A DNA stretch of 43,242 nt from M3007 sp044350425 (GTDB taxonomy: Bacteria; Bacteroidota; Bacteroidia; Chitinophagales; Saprospiraceae): NCBI GenBank assembly GCA_044350425.1, contig JBILHS010000039.1, forward strand, positions 1 to 43,242, in the 5' to 3' direction. Position numbers and translations under genes: made by a program. The first letter of the stretch is position 1; every line of letters starts with the position of its first letter. Positions 41,301-43,242 of this stretch are shown here, one piece after another. A model generated the notes under the pieces. That model was given only the letters and a program-made list of their open reading frames with translations, was not told where the DNA came from and searched no databases.

Positions 41301-43128
41301 ACTCAGCAATAAAACCAACGCTGCAATGGGCGGGCATTTAGTATTGTCTCTACCTGAACATTTTATCCCGAACAATGCCAAAAGTGCCTTTATTCCAGAA
41401 AGTATACACCTCGCACCTGGCGAGACACAAATCATGGAGGTTGTGTACAAAATTGGTCAACCCAAAAATAATAACCAATCGATCAGCGTAAAATTCTGGG
41501 CCGATGAAAACCTGATGGATGCCTTTGAAACCAACATCCAAACCTACGACCGGGGTTTCCCGGCAACTACCCTTGGCTCAGGCAGCGCTGCACAAAACCT
41601 CCTGAATATCCATCTTTTAGATCCTGTGGAAGGCACCATAAAGGCTTCATTAACCGCCTATCCGAGCCCGTTAGCGGATATTTTGAAAGGAATGGAACGG
41701 ATGCTCCGGCAACCCAATGGCTGCTTCGAGCAGGTGAGTAGCAGTAACTATCCCAATCTCCTCGTGTTGGAATTGCTGCGCAGTACCGGAAGCATTTGCC
41801 CGGAAGTGGAAAGTCAGGCCATGAATTATCTGGAAGATGGCTACAAAAAACTGATTGCGTATGAATGCAAATCCGGTGGTTTTGAATGGTTTGGGAGTGA
41901 TCCCGGGCATGAGGGACTGACCGCTTACGGATTGCTTGAATTTACGGATATGGCAAAGGTGATGACCGTAGATAAATCCATGCTTGACCGAACCGTCCAG
42001 TGGCTCCAATCCCGACGCGACGGAAAAGGCGGATGGAAATTGAATCCTCAAAGTATGCATGGCTGGCAAAATGACGAAGTCTTAATTGCCTACCTGGCCT
42101 GGGCTGTAGCAGAAGCGGGATACGGGCAGCCATTCAAAACCGAAATCGAATCCGCAGTGGCACTTGCTAACCAAAGTAATGATCCGCATATCCTGGCCTT
42201 GATGGCCAATGCGCTTGCCACCATGGGTGACCCTAGGGCAGAGTCAATAACGGTTAAATTGGCCAGCATGCAAACCCCGGAAGGCTTCTGGAAAGGCGCT
42301 TCGCATTCTGCATTTCGAAGTCAAGGGCTTGCTTTGGACATTGAAACCACGGCACTCGCGGCCTTGGCATTTTTGAAAACCGGTACTCAGCCAGCAAAAA
42401 TTAATCAGGCCATAGCATTTTTGACAAAATCCAAAACCGCATATGGCTATGGCAACACCCAAAGTACGGTATTGGCTTTGCGCGCAATGGTGGAGTATGC
42501 CAAATCCACCCAAAATCAAGCAGGCGGCAACGGCACAATGGTCGTACAAATTGATGGCAAACGCGTGGAATCGCAGGCCTTCTTAAGCAAACAGGCGAAG
42601 CAATTGGAAATCAGTGGTTTGGAAAAGTATTTCTCCAGCAACGATCCCCAAATAGAGGTTTTCTTTGAAGGTGAAAACGCTGCGATTCCGTTTGATCTGG
42701 AAATAAAATATGCTTCCCGTACCCCTCAGGATGCGCCTAATTGTCCAATTTCATTGCAAACTGCTTTGGAAACCAGCACGCTTTCCATTGGGGAAACCGT
42801 TCGATTGACCACCCTGCTCACAAACGAAACCTCGCAGGTACAAGCTTCGCCCTTGGTCGTCCTGGGCATTCCTGCCGGACTCAGTCTACAGCCCTGGCAG
42901 CTCAAAAAGCTGGTAGACGAGCACCATTGCGATTTCTACGAATTATGGGATGGCTATGCGGTTTTTCACTTCAAACACCTGGATCCAAAAGAAAGTCGCC
43001 AGTTAGCCCTGGATCTGCGAGCCGAAGTAGCAGGCGTATTTGAAGCGCCAGCCAGCCAGGCCTATTTGTATTATCAAAATGAACAGCGGGTATGGAGCAG
43101 GCCTGAAAAGGTGGAGATTCGGAGATAG
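38395..43128 (+). CDS. Alpha-2-macroglobulin-like thioester protein with embedded TonB-plug domain
   Basis: A 1577-residue exported protein of the bacterial alpha-2-macroglobulin type, thought to trap proteases in the periplasm or at the surface. The ATG at 38395 gives a signal peptide (MLLPIYFALWALLFAPSHGI); an upstream ATG at 38227 would put 56 basic residues before it. The N-terminal part has MG-type beta domains (KIYLHLDRSFFQPGETLWFN, DKQEYLPRETVNMKIQV). At about 657-739 lies a carboxypeptidase-like regulatory domain (GLIGATVKVTRG, DYDGNYRIQLDPG). At about 760-855 lies a TonB-plug-like domain (SEQIKNIPTRNI, GGEVNIRGARANGTDYYIDG). The A2M core follows (YWNPKINTDKNGKAEVQF), with the thioester motif PNGCFEQ at about 1107-1113. 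Helical TED repeats and a receptor-binding-like end follow. No lipobox is seen, so anchoring is unclear. Confidence 0.9.
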   Translation: MLLPIYFALWALLFAPSHGIAVDTVQKPSAFPQEVESDTAVLKHLQQKLKKHLNASAPEKIYLHLDRSFFQPGETLWFNAYLRNAGDLRPSLQSQILYVELLNASGSVLAKKELLALDGTAAGEFDLSAGLSGGLYKIKAYTYWMLNTKEAFEREITLQKVIFPNVNLKLEFERKAFGAGDIAIARFDAQSLDNKPIANQKIRYQASIEGKSFSEAEALTDANGRAYLRFQLPEKINAPDGLLNVLLEHNGRQEAISRAIPIVLNQLDLQFFPEGGEAVAGLPCVMAFKALNEFGKPADVEGVILDKAGNEVCKFSSFHDGMGAFTFTPQQGEQYTAQLTKPFFSEQPYKLPKAKNNGIALQILENTPKNLKLSLAGKNTGKVYLVGAQRDKIFFFKAYNLKSDSEQINIPTADLSTGIVRLTVLDVGKTEIAERLVFVGKDKGLRIDLTTDKQEYLPRETVNMKIQVRDHAGQPVQGRFSLVVADEKLLSFADDKQGNILASLLLEQDVKGRIENPNFYFDGTEPKSEKALDYLLLTQGWRRFTWEEVLNKSPLIPEYAAERAILEGQLWRRNGKPIRGGIVTLYPNGPSVQSDREGYFSFQNVDLSSYSHLQYGNGQYYAIQGYGSDILLQMPMRLNQGNFKYFTTPDNTGSTVLAGNISDGAEGLIGATVKVTRGPEFIRGTITDYDGNYRIQLDPGVYDVEFSYTGFQAERITNVGIVAGSMNHLDLTMKNSTNLCEVNIIAYKIPLIDQDRTSSGQTLTSEQIKNIPTRNINAIVSTTVGASSIDGGEVNIRGARANGTDYYIDGIRVTGGIPPVQDLKQLQVITSGLGAEFGNVTGGTVSFITKGNVGGNSSRYRYGSIQQFHKAREFYTPKYDTESRYTTQTDFRSTIYWNPKINTDKNGKAEVQFTCSDAITNFRATLEGIDNQGNIGHSEQKFFVQKPLTIAVKTPFSVIVGDVLNLQIALSNKTNAAMGGHLVLSLPEHFIPNNAKSAFIPESIHLAPGETQIMEVVYKIGQPKNNNQSISVKFWADENLMDAFETNIQTYDRGFPATTLGSGSAAQNLLNIHLLDPVEGTIKASLTAYPSPLADILKGMERMLRQPNGCFEQVSSSNYPNLLVLELLRSTGSICPEVESQAMNYLEDGYKKLIAYECKSGGFEWFGSDPGHEGLTAYGLLEFTDMAKVMTVDKSMLDRTVQWLQSRRDGKGGWKLNPQSMHGWQNDEVLIAYLAWAVAEAGYGQPFKTEIESAVALANQSNDPHILALMANALATMGDPRAESITVKLASMQTPEGFWKGASHSAFRSQGLALDIETTALAALAFLKTGTQPAKINQAIAFLTKSKTAYGYGNTQSTVLALRAMVEYAKSTQNQAGGNGTMVVQIDGKRVESQAFLSKQAKQLEISGLEKYFSSNDPQIEVFFEGENAAIPFDLEIKYASRTPQDAPNCPISLQTALETSTLSIGETVRLTTLLTNETSQVQASPLVVLGIPAGLSLQPWQLKKLVDEHHCDFYELWDGYAVFHFKHLDPKESRQLALDLRAEVAGVFEAPASQAYLYYQNEQRVWSRPEKVEIRR

Positions 43129-43156
43129 ATAGCCCTGGGGAAGCTGTTTTTTTAAC

Positions 43157-43242
43157 GAGGCTGTCTCACAAGTTTTCTGCCCAAGCTTAATTCCAAATTT
43201 TATTCCTTTTGAGCCGACAAACCTTCCAGGTTTTAAAAACCT
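43157..43242. other. IS-end-like word and truncated palindrome at the window edge
   Basis: GAGGCTGTCTCACAAG (43159-43174) resembles the terminal inverted repeats of several insertion sequence families. The last 25 bases (AACCTTCCAGGTTTTAAAAACCT near 43219-43242) are the first half of a palindrome whose continuation would be GGAAGGTT. No transposase is in view, so both are suggestions. Confidence 0.3.

Overview
This window looks like a chromosomal piece of a Bacteroidota genome, most likely from the Saprospiria (Saprospira/Haliscomenobacter/Lewinella-like). The evidence is: C-terminal sorting domains of the type IX secretion system on at least three secreted proteins, a TonB-type outer-membrane barrel with a carboxypeptidase-like N-domain, the DUF1800/DUF1501 pair, REP-associated transposase and intergenic inverted repeats, and repeated promoter-like TACTTTTG/TACCTTTG boxes (the Bacteroidetes TAnnTTTG -7 element). 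No phage, CRISPR array, rRNA or tRNA gene was found.

Layout. 1-540: end of a four-helix-bundle protein, then a 45-bp minisatellite. 541-954: a small unknown gene. 1-4.1 kb, minus strand: infC (TTG start), an M23 peptidase with a secretion tail, rpmI and rplT; the usual infC-rpmI-rplT cluster is split by the peptidase gene, a terminator and a separate promoter. 4.3-6.3 kb: a soluble Clp-type AAA+ domain fused to an FtsH-type (M41) zinc protease. 6.3-7.35 kb: a REP-associated tyrosine transposase (RAYT) surrounded by, and containing, four long palindromes. 7.4-11.4 kb: a plus-strand operon of MBL/beta-CASP nuclease, HD phosphohydrolase and a repeat protein with a peptidoglycan-binding end. 11.7-12.0 kb: a small ferredoxin-fold-like protein. 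12.2-22.4 kb, minus strand: a T9SS-secreted protein, an OmpA-domain protein and a giant 2028-residue protein of nine DUF4397 modules. 22.7-26.2 kb: small membrane protein, recG, rfbA. 26.3-27.2 kb: ddl. 27.4-30.8 kb: DUF1800 and DUF1501 genes with a YceI gene between them in reverse. 31.2-35.2 kb: an unknown helical protein and a TPR/coiled-coil adenylate cyclase. 35.4-37.9 kb: TonB-type outer-membrane barrel. 38.4-43.1 kb: an alpha-2-macroglobulin-like protein with an embedded TonB-plug domain.

The most unusual signal is the palindrome family at 6336-7334. Four copies share a 35-bp core, but each copy continues outward into arms that are unique to that locus and still perfectly or nearly perfectly self-complementary (total 75-91 bp). 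One copy lies in frame inside the transposase gene itself. This does not match the classical REP/BIME layout I know and is the best candidate for an undescribed element or insertion mechanism. Other points of interest are the Clp-M41 protease fusion, the macroglobulin-plug fusion, a repeat element translated inside RecG, and a recent gene-conversion-like tract in the DUF4397 gene. All function calls are from reading motifs; no database search was run.
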